64,000 bases of DNA, taken from the NCBI RefSeq assembly GCF_001654835.1, contig NZ_LXEP01000003.1:62001-126000 (forward strand), written 5' to 3'. The DNA is from Buttiauxella gaviniae ATCC 51604 (GTDB lineage: Bacteria; Pseudomonadota; Gammaproteobacteria; Enterobacterales; Enterobacteriaceae). The first letter of the stretch is position 1. Each line of letters opens with the position of its first letter. The position numbers and the translations under genes are program-made. Under the pieces are notes generated by a model, which was not told the origin of the DNA, made no database searches, and worked only from the letters and a program-made list of their open reading frames with translations. Shown in pieces: positions 53,789 through 63,544 of the stretch.

Positions 53789-54843
53789 CGCGAAGGTCCA
53801 TTCAGTACAAAGTTAATCTCAGCCAGGCTGCGTTCGTCACCCACCATCTCGACCAGCCATTCCGCAAGCGGCATATTGGCCCAGCGAGCGGCTCGTTCCA
53901 TCAGCATCGGCACGGGGCTTGAAGGTTCTGTCTGACGAAAATAGTGCGCAATCGTTAGCATCTGGGTGATAGCCAGATCGCGTGACATCACCTGTTGTGG
54001 CTGTGAGCCACGGTTTGCTGCGCGCGCGTCAGCCTGCGGGGATTCAGGATCGAGCACATTGAGCATCATGATCTCTTCTTGTTGCGCACTGCTGTGCTGG
54101 CTGATTCTGAGACAGAAATCATGCATCTCGCCCAGGATCTCGTGGGTTTGATGCAGGATTCGTCCTTCTGCCAGGGGATTTAGCGCGGCATAATTGTGCT
54201 CAAGCTGGCTGATAAGTTGCTGGCAGTGGTCAATTTGCCCGACCACCGTCGCGACGCGTTCAGGGGCAAGTTTGCTTGCCCACAGCGTAAAGCTGGCCAT
54301 GCTGTAATCTTCACCCGGCTCATCGTCACTGTGCTTTTGCCCCTGATGCTCAAAGCTGAGCACTTTTTGCCAGTAGGCAAGCGAGCTTTGCATATCGCCG
54401 AACAGGGGTTTTAAGACCCATTGCTGGCTAACGTCTCGGTCCAGGCGGTTAAGCATCCCGTGGCGATAACTGGCACCATCGTCGTCCAGTACAGGCCAGC
54501 TTGTATCCCACCAGCCTTCTATATAACGGGTCAACAGCTTTAAGCCCGCCTGTAAACCTGCACTGTGGTACAACTGCGTCCAGGCTTCTACCAGCCAGCA
54601 GACGCATTGCATATCTTTGCTGTGCGTCATCAGCACTTCTTCACTGAGCTTTGCTACCAGCATCCAGTCCGCTTTGCGCGGCGTGGTTGACCACTCGTCC
54701 TGTGGTAAATAATCAGGATCGCTTTCACGCGCCTGGCGAATACGTTCAAAAATCTGTTCGTACTCGATGTTACTGCCCGCCGGTTCCGCTGTGGAAACAG
54801 GTTGCAGCAGCGCATCAAGGTTAAATATTTTTTCCGTTGTCAT
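53785..54843 (-). CDS. tssA: Type VI secretion cap protein TssA (ImpA-type)
   Basis: 352 residues with the ImpA N-terminal region EPAGSNIEYEQIFERIRQARESDPDYLPQDEW and a C-terminal region ending EPSSPVPMLMERAARWANMPLAEWLVEMV, fitting TssA, which primes and caps the sheath and tail tube. I chose ATG 54843 (MTTEKIFNLDALL), since an ATG 21 codons earlier would run into the PAAR gene. It sits between the PAAR gene and tssJ. Confidence 0.93.
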   Translation of the reverse strand: MTTEKIFNLDALLQPVSTAEPAGSNIEYEQIFERIRQARESDPDYLPQDEWSTTPRKADWMLVAKLSEEVLMTHSKDMQCVCWLVEAWTQLYHSAGLQAGLKLLTRYIEGWWDTSWPVLDDDGASYRHGMLNRLDRDVSQQWVLKPLFGDMQSSLAYWQKVLSFEHQGQKHSDDEPGEDYSMASFTLWASKLAPERVATVVGQIDHCQQLISQLEHNYAALNPLAEGRILHQTHEILGEMHDFCLRISQHSSAQQEEIMMLNVLDPESPQADARAANRGSQPQQVMSRDLAITQMLTIAHYFRQTEPSSPVPMLMERAARWANMPLAEWLVEMVGDERSLAEINFVLNGPSR

Positions 54844-54851
54844 CTGTTTAT

Positions 54852-55151
54852 CTATCCAATTAATACTTTCGGGCAACCTGCAACAATCGTCCCGCCGTGA
54901 GCACACAAATCCCCCATGCGGGCAGCAGGTTTTCCGCCAATCATCACTTTGCTACTGCCTTTGGCGATGGTATCCGGAGGCCCGCTACAAACGGCCATGT
55001 CGCCAACCGTTGCGGCTGGCATACCGCCAATCAATACTTTTGCAATTCCCGGCCCGCTAATGGGGCCACCGACGTGAGGCACCGGCGGGACACCAGGAAT
55101 CATCATCGGACATACGTGCATATCACCAACTCGCGCGGCGGGTTGACTCAT
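54852..55151 (-). CDS. PAAR-repeat spike-tip protein
   Basis: 99 residues. PAAR repeats are seen as GDMHVCPMMIPGVPPVPHVGG and ARMGDLCAHGGTIV, with the metal-binding His/Cys set at the tip. It would sharpen the VgrG spike and may carry cargo. It has no C-terminal toxin extension. It lies 14 bases after vgrG and 8 bases before tssA. Confidence 0.95.
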   Translation of the reverse strand: MSQPAARVGDMHVCPMMIPGVPPVPHVGGPISGPGIAKVLIGGMPAATVGDMAVCSGPPDTIAKGSSKVMIGGKPAARMGDLCAHGGTIVAGCPKVLIG

Positions 55152-55165
55152 GGTTTCTCTCCTCG

Positions 55166-57085
55166 TTAACCCAGCTTGATAAGGCCGCCGTCAATGGTCA
55201 CCATGGCGCTGCCCTTCAAATCGACTTTCGCCCCTTTAACGGCAACATCCGCCTGCCCTTCAATCGTGATCTTCGTGCCTTTAAGCGTGATGCCCGATGA
55301 AGTTATGGCGATTTCATTGCCTCCGACCTTAAAAACAATCTCCTTGCTGGACTCTATGACGCAGGCCTTATCGGCTTTTAACAGGCTGCCACCGCCGGAA
55401 ATCGTGGTTTTCTGCTCCCCGCCATCAACCTTAATGGTCTGATTGCCTTTGAGCGTCAGACCGTAATCCCCGTCATCAAGCGTGACGCTGTAAGCTCCCT
55501 TTTTCAGGTTCTGCGCGAAGTTGCCCTGCTCAAGCGTGAGTTCACTGTTGCCTTTTTTGAGTGTCAGCAGATCGTTACCTTCGGTTAATTCGCTGGTGCG
55601 GTTAGCAGCGATGGTGATTTGCGCATCGTTATTCACCGTTAGCAGCAGATCTTTTTGCGAACCGACAATCAGCTTCTCTTCATCTTTTTTGTCATCAAAG
55701 ACAATACGATGGCCATCGGTTACCTCACCGTCTAAGGTGCTGCGCGAGACAAAACCCGTATGATTTTTGTCATCCGGTAAGGTCATCGGCGAAGGGTTCT
55801 CATTGCTGTAGACCGAACCGGTCACCACCGGGTGATCAGGATGCCCCTGAATAAAACTCACCAGTACTTCGCTGCCGATACGCGGTAAAAACAGTGCGCC
55901 AAATTTGTTGCCAGCCCAGGGTTGCGCGACGCGGATCCAGCAAGAACTACTGTCATCTTTTTTGTTTTCTTCATCCCACGGGAACTGGATTTTGATGCGA
56001 CCAAATTCGTCGGTATGAATCTCTTCGGAATCAGGCCCGACTACGGTCGCAGTCAACATGCCGGCAATGCTCGGAACAGGTGTCACACGTTCAGGTCGGA
56101 AGGGCTGAGCCAGAGGCCAGCACGCCACCGTACAGGAATAGCCGTTCGCCGATTCGAGGTTACTTTGCACGCTTAAAGACAGTTTGCTGATGGCATATTT
56201 GGCATTGGCAGACGGATGCGCCGTCAATTCAAAACTTTCACCCGCACTTAACCAAAAAGCATTCATCTGCGCGCGATAACGCTGACTACCCAGCTCACTG
56301 CGCTGCTGACGTATTTCGCTACAGGCCGATTGACGCTCGCCATCTTTCTCCCCGTTAGCCTCAAGGTGGTGCAGTTGCGCTACGTTTGCGCAGCCGAAGT
56401 CATTCAGATTGTCGGCTGTACTGGCGATGAGCTGGTTATTGACCATCCAGCTCAGGACGCCAACATGGTCCTGGGTGCCGCTGGTTGGGTGAAACGGTAA
56501 TGAAGCAATTTTCGATGCGGTCCATGCCTTATCGTGGTCAGCCAATACCATTTCATGCTTATCTTCACGGTGGGTGAAGAAATAGCTGATCCCGGCGTTT
56601 TCCAGCAGACGTGAAATAAAATCAAAATCACTCTCGCAATACTGAATAAAGTATTCCTGCTCCTGATAATCACCGCTCAGGCTAAGCTTAACGTCGGTGA
56701 CGTCATGCTCTTTGAGTAAAGCCAGAACCAGATCCGGCACCGTAGTGCGCTGGAATACTCGCAGATTTTTACGTAACCGTGTCAAAACCAGGCGCGGCTC
56801 GATGACTGCATGGTAGTAATCCAGACCATCCCGGTGATGATCCTGTTCAAGCTGCATCACCACACCATGCACCCAACGTTGCTGTTCACCCTCACCAATA
56901 CGGCAGGCGACTTCCTTGCCCAGCCACGATGTTGCATCAGCGCCGTTGGCGGTAGTAAAACGCGCGAGCCAGCGATATGGCGATGAGACCGCCTCTTCAC
57001 CTTCAAGTGATAACAGCACCCACGCTTTCGCACAGTCACCTGTCCAGCCGATAAACCGGCTTTCCTGATTCATTAATACCGACAT
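55166..57085 (-). CDS. vgrG: Type VI spike protein VgrG (TssI)
   Basis: 639 residues of the VgrG family: N-terminal gp27-like domain with TTVPDLVLALLKEHDV and YCESDFDFISRLLENAGISYFF, the gp5 OB-fold segment WIRVAQPWAGNKFGALFLPRIGSEV, then a beta-helix of repeated strands (NQTIKVDGGEQKTTISGGG and following) to the end GSAMVTIDGGLIKLG. There is no extra effector domain. Trimers form the cell-puncturing spike on the Hcp tube, tipped by the PAAR protein. It overlaps the tssG stop. Confidence 0.96.
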   Translation of the reverse strand: MSVLMNQESRFIGWTGDCAKAWVLLSLEGEEAVSSPYRWLARFTTANGADATSWLGKEVACRIGEGEQQRWVHGVVMQLEQDHHRDGLDYYHAVIEPRLVLTRLRKNLRVFQRTTVPDLVLALLKEHDVTDVKLSLSGDYQEQEYFIQYCESDFDFISRLLENAGISYFFTHREDKHEMVLADHDKAWTASKIASLPFHPTSGTQDHVGVLSWMVNNQLIASTADNLNDFGCANVAQLHHLEANGEKDGERQSACSEIRQQRSELGSQRYRAQMNAFWLSAGESFELTAHPSANAKYAISKLSLSVQSNLESANGYSCTVACWPLAQPFRPERVTPVPSIAGMLTATVVGPDSEEIHTDEFGRIKIQFPWDEENKKDDSSSCWIRVAQPWAGNKFGALFLPRIGSEVLVSFIQGHPDHPVVTGSVYSNENPSPMTLPDDKNHTGFVSRSTLDGEVTDGHRIVFDDKKDEEKLIVGSQKDLLLTVNNDAQITIAANRTSELTEGNDLLTLKKGNSELTLEQGNFAQNLKKGAYSVTLDDGDYGLTLKGNQTIKVDGGEQKTTISGGGSLLKADKACVIESSKEIVFKVGGNEIAITSSGITLKGTKITIEGQADVAVKGAKVDLKGSAMVTIDGGLIKLG

Positions 57086-58026
57086 TCAGTTAACTCCTTA
57101 GATAAACGCAGACTGCGCGCGGGACGTGTCAAATCGCTGCCCAGGCAGGCATCCCGGCCTAGCTGGCTTTCAGCCAGAGGTTTCGCGGCTGAAGAGTGGT
57201 TATCGATTTGCAGTTCAATATCAAAATCCAGCCCCGGCCCGAGGTATTCGCGAAGCCTGCGGCACAAATGCGCAAAGTCATTTTCACCAGGAAAAAAACG
57301 CAGCGCCTGCAATTGAGGCAATGGGCCAATCGTGAGCAGAAAACGGCTCTGATGCTCCCAGCGGACTCGCCCCAGCATGGGTGCATTACTCAACGGCTGG
57401 GCGGATGCACCCAGTTGGCAACACCAGACGGCATCGGTTTGCTGCCAATGGCGACTAAATGGCGTAATGCTCATTGGGGCGGCAAAAGCGTGGCCCAACA
57501 ACGTTTCCAGATTCACCATCGAGCGCACTGCCGGTGCAAGCAACGAAGCATAGCGACCGTCAGAAAATGCCGAAGATTCGTGCAGCACTCCGCACAGTGC
57601 TTGTGTTGCCTGGGCAAGCGGCATCTCGTCGCGTAGTTCGGCACGGGCGTAATAGTGATATTTTTCCCAGGCCAGATAACGCAGACACTGCAGGCGATGG
57701 GTGAAAATATCGAAAAAGGCTTTTCCTGCGCGATCGCCATAACGGTAATAACGTTCAATCAACCATTCGGTATACACCGCAGGTAAGGCACCCAGCGCAC
57801 CGGTTAACCCTTGTGCCCACACTTCCACCTGCCAGCGCCCATCATCAGTACGGGAAATTTCCCCGACATCTCCCTTCGGGGCGTCCAGCGATAAAGGCGA
57901 AACAAAACGGATGGCTTCATCCAATAGCTGCTCTTTATCACCGGAGTGCTGGCACGACACAGCCTGGAGCAACAAACGCACCTGCTGGTAAAAATTGAGA
58001 CGATTTCCGCCGCGACTTAAATCCAT
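57073..58026 (-). CDS. tssG: Type VI baseplate protein TssG
   Basis: 317 residues with the family start NRLNFYQQVRLLLQA and the segment RFFPGENDFAHLCRRLREYLGPGLDFDI. It is a wedge component with TssE, TssF and TssK. I chose ATG 58026 (MDLSRGGNRLNF) because GGAGG stands five bases upstream; it overlaps the tssF stop by 10 bases, while an ATG nine codons earlier would overlap more. Confidence 0.92.
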   Translation of the reverse strand: MDLSRGGNRLNFYQQVRLLLQAVSCQHSGDKEQLLDEAIRFVSPLSLDAPKGDVGEISRTDDGRWQVEVWAQGLTGALGALPAVYTEWLIERYYRYGDRAGKAFFDIFTHRLQCLRYLAWEKYHYYARAELRDEMPLAQATQALCGVLHESSAFSDGRYASLLAPAVRSMVNLETLLGHAFAAPMSITPFSRHWQQTDAVWCCQLGASAQPLSNAPMLGRVRWEHQSRFLLTIGPLPQLQALRFFPGENDFAHLCRRLREYLGPGLDFDIELQIDNHSSAAKPLAESQLGRDACLGSDLTRPARSLRLSKELTECRY

Positions 58027-59816
58027 GACAACCTCCCGGCGCGAATGGGCCACAGATTTCGCGTCTGGGCATCACGGTCAATTTGCGTCACAAGGCGAGA
58101 GAAGCTGTTAACCGGCGCATACAATCCGAGAAAGCGGTCGAGGAAACGGCACAGTAAAAAATATTCGCTTTCGTGCTGCGCATCCGGGGAAAAAGTCAGG
58201 GTGATTTCCACCCCACGCGCCAGCGAATGTGGGTCGCCTGAGACCAGCCGCGTGTTAACAGGCGTCACGTGCAGTTCCTGAATCATCGCCACCAGGCGGC
58301 TGAATGCGTTGTTGTTCGTGAAGTTGTACAGCGCCAACGTCTCTTTCAGCACCTGGCAGCCCTGCGGACCGCTGAGCAACACGTGGTTGAGCGTTAACTG
58401 CGAAATAAGGCGCCAGCGTGACGGGCTATTTCCCGGCGGTGATTGCGGTTCGGTTGGGCGGGTGATGGCGTTAATAATGATCCCAGCCAACGGTAGATCT
58501 GCTTCAAAATCACCTTGTGGATCGCCATTAAGCATGCGTGTCGGCAGAGATCCGTTATGACAGGTTACATCCAGTTGAACCACATCACCTTCCGGAAGCA
58601 GGCTCTCGCCTTGCCTGTCGGCAAACGCAATCACGCTTTGATGGCGCACCTGGTTGTCCGCAACCTCTTCGCGCTGTAGTTGCTGCCAGAACAGGCCGTT
58701 TTGTTCATCAATGCCCGCCTCGTCCAGCCCCAGCAATGAATAGACATTCAACGATTGGGTTTGATTCTCACGGGTACGCTGGATCCTAACCCGATTGATT
58801 GACCAGACTTCCACATTCTGTTGCGCACGCACGTCCGCCACCACCGGATACTCGGCAATTTGCGCGTTCAGGTTGATAGGTTCCGCACGTCGCGTGTAGA
58901 GGTTGATCGCGGGCGTACAATTAAGCCGGAAGAAACCAGGGTCGAGCATCAATGCCAGGTTATCGAGTTGGCGCGCAAGCGAGCAACGGTTAAACACAAT
59001 ACGGTAACTAAACTGGCTGCCGCCAGATGCAGAAAAGCCTTCCGGTAATGGCAGATCAATAAAATGGAACTTCTGCGAGAACAGTAAATAGTCATGCATC
59101 AGGCTGTGGGTAGCCGCAACCCGTGCATCACGGTTGTAAAGCTCCTCCCCGGCGGCAAACCCGACTTCGCCAATCATTTTAACCGGCAGATCATGCGCCT
59201 GTTCATCCTGCACCAGGGTGAGCTGTTTCACTTGCGAGCCGATTAACGCATACAACGTATTGACCTGGTTTGCACTACCGTGCAGGTGAAGGCGCAATCG
59301 CTGGTCTTCGACCTTTGCTCCAGACCAGACTGAGAAATGCAGTTGCAAGCACCAGTACATCTGGTCTGCGTCGAGCGCGAGACTAAAATTGTCCAGCGAT
59401 GCAGGCCACAATGTGAGCGGATACAGGGTTTCGAAACGGCACGGCTGGCCGTCAATGGGTTTTGTGGTCAACCCGAGACCGGCCGCCAGTTGCTTTTTGG
59501 CCGTCATCCCACTGGCTTTACGCTGTGGCGTTAGCTGAACAATGCAGGCTGAGGGAAAGGTGCGCAGCAGTTGCGGGGCCAGGGTTTGCATTAACCCGCT
59601 GGTCACCTGCTGCATATCGTCATCCAGCCGTTGATGGATTTGTGCCGTCAGCAGCGCGAACGATTCAATCATCCGCTCGATATGCGGATCTTCAGTACGC
59701 CCTTCAGAGAAACCTAAGCGACGAGCAACTTTAGGAAACAGGTGTGCGAAAGCTTTACCATGCTGATGCAGAGTGCTTAATTCTTTCTGATAATAGGAAA
59801 GCAATTTTTTCATCAT
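58017..59816 (-). CDS. tssF: Type VI baseplate protein TssF
   Basis: 599 residues, usual length. The family start KLLSYYQKELSTLHQHGKAFAHLFPKVARRLG and the segment DPHIERMIESFALLTAQIHQRLDD are clear. It is the main wedge protein of the baseplate with TssG. It lies 8 bases after tssE and overlaps tssG. Confidence 0.96.
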   Translation of the reverse strand: MMKKLLSYYQKELSTLHQHGKAFAHLFPKVARRLGFSEGRTEDPHIERMIESFALLTAQIHQRLDDDMQQVTSGLMQTLAPQLLRTFPSACIVQLTPQRKASGMTAKKQLAAGLGLTTKPIDGQPCRFETLYPLTLWPASLDNFSLALDADQMYWCLQLHFSVWSGAKVEDQRLRLHLHGSANQVNTLYALIGSQVKQLTLVQDEQAHDLPVKMIGEVGFAAGEELYNRDARVAATHSLMHDYLLFSQKFHFIDLPLPEGFSASGGSQFSYRIVFNRCSLARQLDNLALMLDPGFFRLNCTPAINLYTRRAEPINLNAQIAEYPVVADVRAQQNVEVWSINRVRIQRTRENQTQSLNVYSLLGLDEAGIDEQNGLFWQQLQREEVADNQVRHQSVIAFADRQGESLLPEGDVVQLDVTCHNGSLPTRMLNGDPQGDFEADLPLAGIIINAITRPTEPQSPPGNSPSRWRLISQLTLNHVLLSGPQGCQVLKETLALYNFTNNNAFSRLVAMIQELHVTPVNTRLVSGDPHSLARGVEITLTFSPDAQHESEYFLLCRFLDRFLGLYAPVNSFSRLVTQIDRDAQTRNLWPIRAGRLSWI

Positions 59817-59824
59817 AATAATAG

Positions 59825-60247
59825 CTACACTTGCTCGTTTAAATAAAAGGTACTCATCGCATCATCCCAGATTAATTTGTAGCTGAGTGATTGCGTATTC
59901 CACTGCGCCTGAATAACAAACTCCACGCGCGGTAAATTCGGTTGATATAAATTCACGCTCACATCGGTGAGACGGGGTTCAAAACGTTGCAGTAAATTAG
60001 TAATCCGTTCGCGCATTATTTCTGCTCGCGAAATTAACGGATCTTGCTGATAAAACCCTTCTTCAAGACCATAATTAATAACCGTATAATTAACATTGTT
60101 ATTAGTTTCTAATCCTGGGATTCTTGGACGTGAATCAAAAAGCATCCGCAGCTCATCAAAAATCCAGCCACTTTTTAATTCCCATTCTGCATCAGGGTTA
60201 TCTGGCGTATCATCAGCCAGTCGCTGTAGTAATGAACTTTTCATCAT
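59825..60247 (-). CDS. tssE: Type VI baseplate protein TssE
   Basis: 140 residues of the gp25-like lysozyme-fold family, without catalysis but with the segments SSLLQRLADDTPD, NYGLEEGF and RAEIMRERITNLLQRFEPRLTDVSVNL. ATG 60247 is preferred (second ATG at 60244), behind CAGG, over the ATG 13 codons earlier. It starts sheath assembly on the baseplate. Confidence 0.92.
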   Translation of the reverse strand: MMKSSLLQRLADDTPDNPDAEWELKSGWIFDELRMLFDSRPRIPGLETNNNVNYTVINYGLEEGFYQQDPLISRAEIMRERITNLLQRFEPRLTDVSVNLYQPNLPRVEFVIQAQWNTQSLSYKLIWDDAMSTFYLNEQV

Positions 60248-60294
60248 TTGCCTGGAAGAATGGCGCACCAAGATGCGCCATCCCACACCAGTAA

Positions 60295-60786
60295 TTAAAG
60301 CTTGGTGTTCTCGATATTACTCCAGGACATCTCACCTTCTTTATTGGTTTTCGGGTCAACCGGCACAGCAACTTTATAGTTAACCGTATCGTAGGCCATA
60401 TTTAACTCTTCGATTGGCACACCACCATTATTAGAGGCAGTGATTGCCTGAGCCACGAACAGACACTTGGTGAACGTCCAGCGAACCAGTTCTTTGTCAT
60501 CGCTACCCAGTTTCGTCATCAGCTTAATAACGACTTCTTCCACTTCCGTTGCTTCAGCAACTTTAGTGGTGAGCTTAGGCGTACGCTCGTCAAGGTGCTT
60601 TCTCATTGGAATGTTTTCAAAATGAGGTGCGCCATCGTTGCTGATTTTGCCGCTGCTTCCATCAATTTTTGCAGAGCTGAAAACCTGCATTGACGTCTCT
60701 TCCAGTGGGATCCACTCTTTAATATCCGTAGGTGGTTTATCGCCAGTAAAACCTTTGATGTGAAGGAAAAGGGTGTTCGTTGACAT
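60295..60786 (-). CDS. hcp: Type VI tube protein Hcp (TssD)
   Basis: 163 residues of the Hcp family, which stacks in hexameric rings as the inner tube and carries small effectors. Clear motifs are MSTNTLFLHIKGFTGD, the DGSSGKISNDGAPHFENIPMRK segment and LVRWTFTKCLFVAQAI. It lies 27 bases after tssC and 47 bases before tssE. Confidence 0.96.
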   Translation of the reverse strand: MSTNTLFLHIKGFTGDKPPTDIKEWIPLEETSMQVFSSAKIDGSSGKISNDGAPHFENIPMRKHLDERTPKLTTKVAEATEVEEVVIKLMTKLGSDDKELVRWTFTKCLFVAQAITASNNGGVPIEELNMAYDTVNYKVAVPVDPKTNKEGEMSWSNIENTKL

Positions 60787-60813
60787 ATTTTAAAACTCCA
60801 TGTTTTAACTTAA

Positions 60814-62295
60814 TTAAGCACCAGTTGATGCAGGAAGTTCTGCGACCAGGCGCAGAGAAAGGGTTAACCCTTCCAGTTGGAAATGCGGTTTTAAATAGGC
60901 GACAGCGCGGTAATTCCCCGGAGCCCCTGGGACTTCAAAAACGTCCACACGCGCTTCACGTAATGGCTTTTTAGCTTTGGTGGCCGGGCCCACATCATCA
61001 GAGGCGGTGACATACTGGCTAATCCACTTTTGCAGATAGCGTTGGCACTCATCTTTGGACATAAAGCTGCCCACCTTGTCGCGCACAATCGCCTTCAGAT
61101 AATGGGCGAACCGCGAAGTCGTCATGATGTATTGCAGCTGGCTGGAAAGACGCGCATTAGCGTTAGCCAAATCTGAATCGTATTTACGCGGCTTGTTCAC
61201 CGACTGCACGGCAAAGAACGCGGCATAGTCGGTCCCATTGCAATACACCAGCGGAATGAAGCCCAGATCGGCCAGTTCTTTTTCGCGACGGTCAGAGATC
61301 GCCACTTCGGTTGGGCACTGCAACACGTTTTCGCCACTGCTGGCGGCATAGCTATGAGCAGGCAGAGATTTCACTAAACCACCACCTTCTACGCCGCGGA
61401 TGGCAGCACACCAGCCGAACTCTTCAAAGGCTTCCACCATGCGGCCTGCAAGCTCGTAGGCCGCATTCACCCAAAGATAACTTTCGTTAACATCCTGCTC
61501 GTTATGGCTTTCTTCAAAGTTGAAGCTTTCGACAGAAATCGTCTTCGCACCGTATGGCAGGCGACCAATGACTCGCGGCAAAGTCAGGCCCACATAGCGA
61601 GCATCGTCTGTCGCACGGAATGACTTCCAGCGTGCATAGTCGGAGGTATCAAAAAGTTTGCCCAAATCACGTGGACGCGGCATTTCACCAAAACTATTCA
61701 TGGCGAACATGCCCGGGTTTGCAGCACTCAGGAATGGTGCGTGCGCAGCGGCGGCAACGTGAGAAATTTGCTCGAGCAGCATGATGTCTTCAGCGGTGTT
61801 ATCAAATTCGAAATCACCGACAAAGGCAGAGTAAGGTAGGCCACCAAAGGTGCCGTACTCGCTTTCATAGATGGCTTTAAACAGTACAGACTGGTCGAAA
61901 TCAGAGGCTGATTTAAAGTCCTTGAGCAGCTCTTTTTTGGTGCAATTAAACATGCGGACATGGGTGTTTTCAGTCACGCTGCTTTGCACCAGCTTATGCA
62001 GGCCACGCCAGGAGGACTCCATTTTCTGGAACTCCGCCGCGTGCATAATGTGGCTAACCTGCTTTGACAGTAGTTCATCAATAGCGGCAATACGCTGTTC
62101 AATGCTGCCTACCAAATCGTGTGAAATGACGACAGCACCGGTAGCAACCTGCGCAAGGAAGCTGTCCAGTTGGCTTTTCACCTTAGGACGGTCTGCTTCT
62201 TTACGAATCGCCTGGGTGTTATTGATAATATCGTCCAGGTAATCCAGTTCAGTATCGGATTGCGCCGCGGCTGGCGTCACGGTCATATCGCTCAT
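60814..62295 (-). CDS. tssC: Type VI sheath large subunit TssC (VipB)
   Basis: 493 residues, usual length. The segments SWRGLHKLVQSSVTENTHVRMFNCTKKELLKD and NPRKYDSD-type strand-exchange region identify the contractile sheath large subunit, which forms the sheath with TssB. The start overlaps the tssB stop by four bases. Confidence 0.97.
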   Translation of the reverse strand: MSDMTVTPAAAQSDTELDYLDDIINNTQAIRKEADRPKVKSQLDSFLAQVATGAVVISHDLVGSIEQRIAAIDELLSKQVSHIMHAAEFQKMESSWRGLHKLVQSSVTENTHVRMFNCTKKELLKDFKSASDFDQSVLFKAIYESEYGTFGGLPYSAFVGDFEFDNTAEDIMLLEQISHVAAAAHAPFLSAANPGMFAMNSFGEMPRPRDLGKLFDTSDYARWKSFRATDDARYVGLTLPRVIGRLPYGAKTISVESFNFEESHNEQDVNESYLWVNAAYELAGRMVEAFEEFGWCAAIRGVEGGGLVKSLPAHSYAASSGENVLQCPTEVAISDRREKELADLGFIPLVYCNGTDYAAFFAVQSVNKPRKYDSDLANANARLSSQLQYIMTTSRFAHYLKAIVRDKVGSFMSKDECQRYLQKWISQYVTASDDVGPATKAKKPLREARVDVFEVPGAPGNYRAVAYLKPHFQLEGLTLSLRLVAELPASTGA

Positions 62296-62756
62296 TCCGT
62301 GGCTCCTTTGGCATTCTGCTGACTGAGCATTTCGATAAGTTGCTCTTTCAGGCGATCGTTACTGGCCGTTCGATTGCGCAAATCACTCAATTGCTCTCGC
62401 AGTTCAAGTAATTTACGCAGCGGTTCAACCTGCGCGACAATATTGTCTGGAGTAAAATCATCCAGGGAATTAAATTTCAGCTCAACAGCCAGCTTGCCTT
62501 CATTTTCTGGCAAGGCACTGTCAACTAACAATTCAACTTTCGGTGCCATGCCTTCCATAACTTCATTAAAATTGTCTTTATCAATTTTAATGAACTGGCG
62601 GTCGCGAAGTTCATCTTCACTTTGGGTGAATTCACCCATCACACCAATTACCAGTGGCAACTCTTTACTTTCCTGCGAACCGCCAGTTTCGACGTCGTAG
62701 CTTATTTGCACCCGTGGTGGACGCGTCTTTGATAATTTACTCTGCGTGTTACTCAT
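62292..62756 (-). CDS. tssB: Type VI sheath small subunit TssB (VipA)
   Basis: 154 residues with the family start SQNKLSKTRPPRVQISYDVETGG-like pattern, the segment KELPLVIGVMGEFT and LRKLLELREQLSDLR. It pairs with TssC in the contractile sheath. It is the first machine gene of the long minus-strand operon, so the main promoter should lie upstream at 62757-63052. Confidence 0.97.
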   Translation of the reverse strand: MSNTQSKLSKTRPPRVQISYDVETGGSQESKELPLVIGVMGEFTQSEDELRDRQFIKIDKDNFNEVMEGMAPKVELLVDSALPENEGKLAVELKFNSLDDFTPDNIVAQVEPLRKLLELREQLSDLRNRTASNDRLKEQLIEMLSQQNAKGATE

Positions 62757-63052
62757 TAATCTTCACCAATACTGATATGAGGCTATGGATTATCCCTTCT
62801 CGCCTGATTGAGTACTTTCAACTGAGTTGAGGCGGTGAATATCCGAAGCCACAATAGTGCGTTCCAGCTTTCCCCTCTCGTTTGAAAGTGTGAGAAATTT
62901 ACCTATCGTCCAGGAAAATTCCCACGCAAATAACCTGATTTAACCTTACTGCATATAATCCGTTTATTATCAATGTATTACTTTGCAGTCTTAAGTGCTT
63001 TATGAAGGAGTAAGAACCATTCAGGTCAGGTAGAAATTAGGGGGCGGGTAGA
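62757..63052 (-). promoter_or_regulatory. Upstream region of the type VI operon
   Basis: 296 bases between tssB and the FidL-like gene. A perfect 13-bp palindrome TCAACTGAGTTGA (62818-62830) lies 62 bases before the tssB start and could bind a regulator. The region is AT-rich and probably holds the type VI promoter, but I could not assign promoter boxes with confidence. Confidence 0.5.
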
Positions 63053-63544
63053 TTACTGGCTATGACAATAAAGGCGAGGCATACCTGCCATGCTGACGAT
63101 GACATCATTGTTGTCCAGTCGAGCCAACTGGTAATAGTCACGGTGCTGTTTTTTATAGGTAGGGAATAAATATGTTTCAGCTAATGGCTGAGGGAGATTG
63201 TCGCCAAACGCAGGGTGTACTTGCTGGGTCAACGAATGCAAATATCCTTCAGCCAGATGATAGTTTAGTTCGGCACGTCGGTTAATTCGCCAGTGTTTTT
63301 CTCCACTAAGTTGTGTTGCAGTCTGTACTAAACCCCCACTAATAAAACTGATCGCTGTTCGGTCGGGATAATAGTGAGTTTTAATCGTTCCTTGTAAGGT
63401 AATGGATTGCTGCTTTACAATTTTTATTTCAAAGGGCACCGAGCAATAGAGTTCCAGCCCGGTTTTAGCTGGATATGAAAAGAGCGCCAACCAGGGCGCA
63501 ACATTTAATGTGACGAATACGCTCGCCAGTATTTTTTTGTTCAT
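63053..63544 (-). CDS. FidL-like membrane protein
   Basis: 163 residues with one N-terminal membrane helix (about 5-25) and a periplasmic domain having one Cys near the start (ELYCSVPF) and one near the end (LYCHSQ), as in FidL-like proteins that accompany MarT/CadC-type membrane regulators. A role in modulating the adjacent regulator is inferred from this pairing. The ATG directly follows the previous stop (TAAATG), so the two are co-translated. It lies upstream of the type VI operon on the same strand. Confidence 0.65.
   Translation of the reverse strand: MNKKILASVFVTLNVAPWLALFSYPAKTGLELYCSVPFEIKIVKQQSITLQGTIKTHYYPDRTAISFISGGLVQTATQLSGEKHWRINRRAELNYHLAEGYLHSLTQQVHPAFGDNLPQPLAETYLFPTYKKQHRDYYQLARLDNNDVIVSMAGMPRLYCHSQ

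Noticed and set aside
55166-57085. Evolved VgrG with an effector domain
   Set aside because: The protein ends in beta-helix repeats at the usual length, with no extra C-terminal domain.
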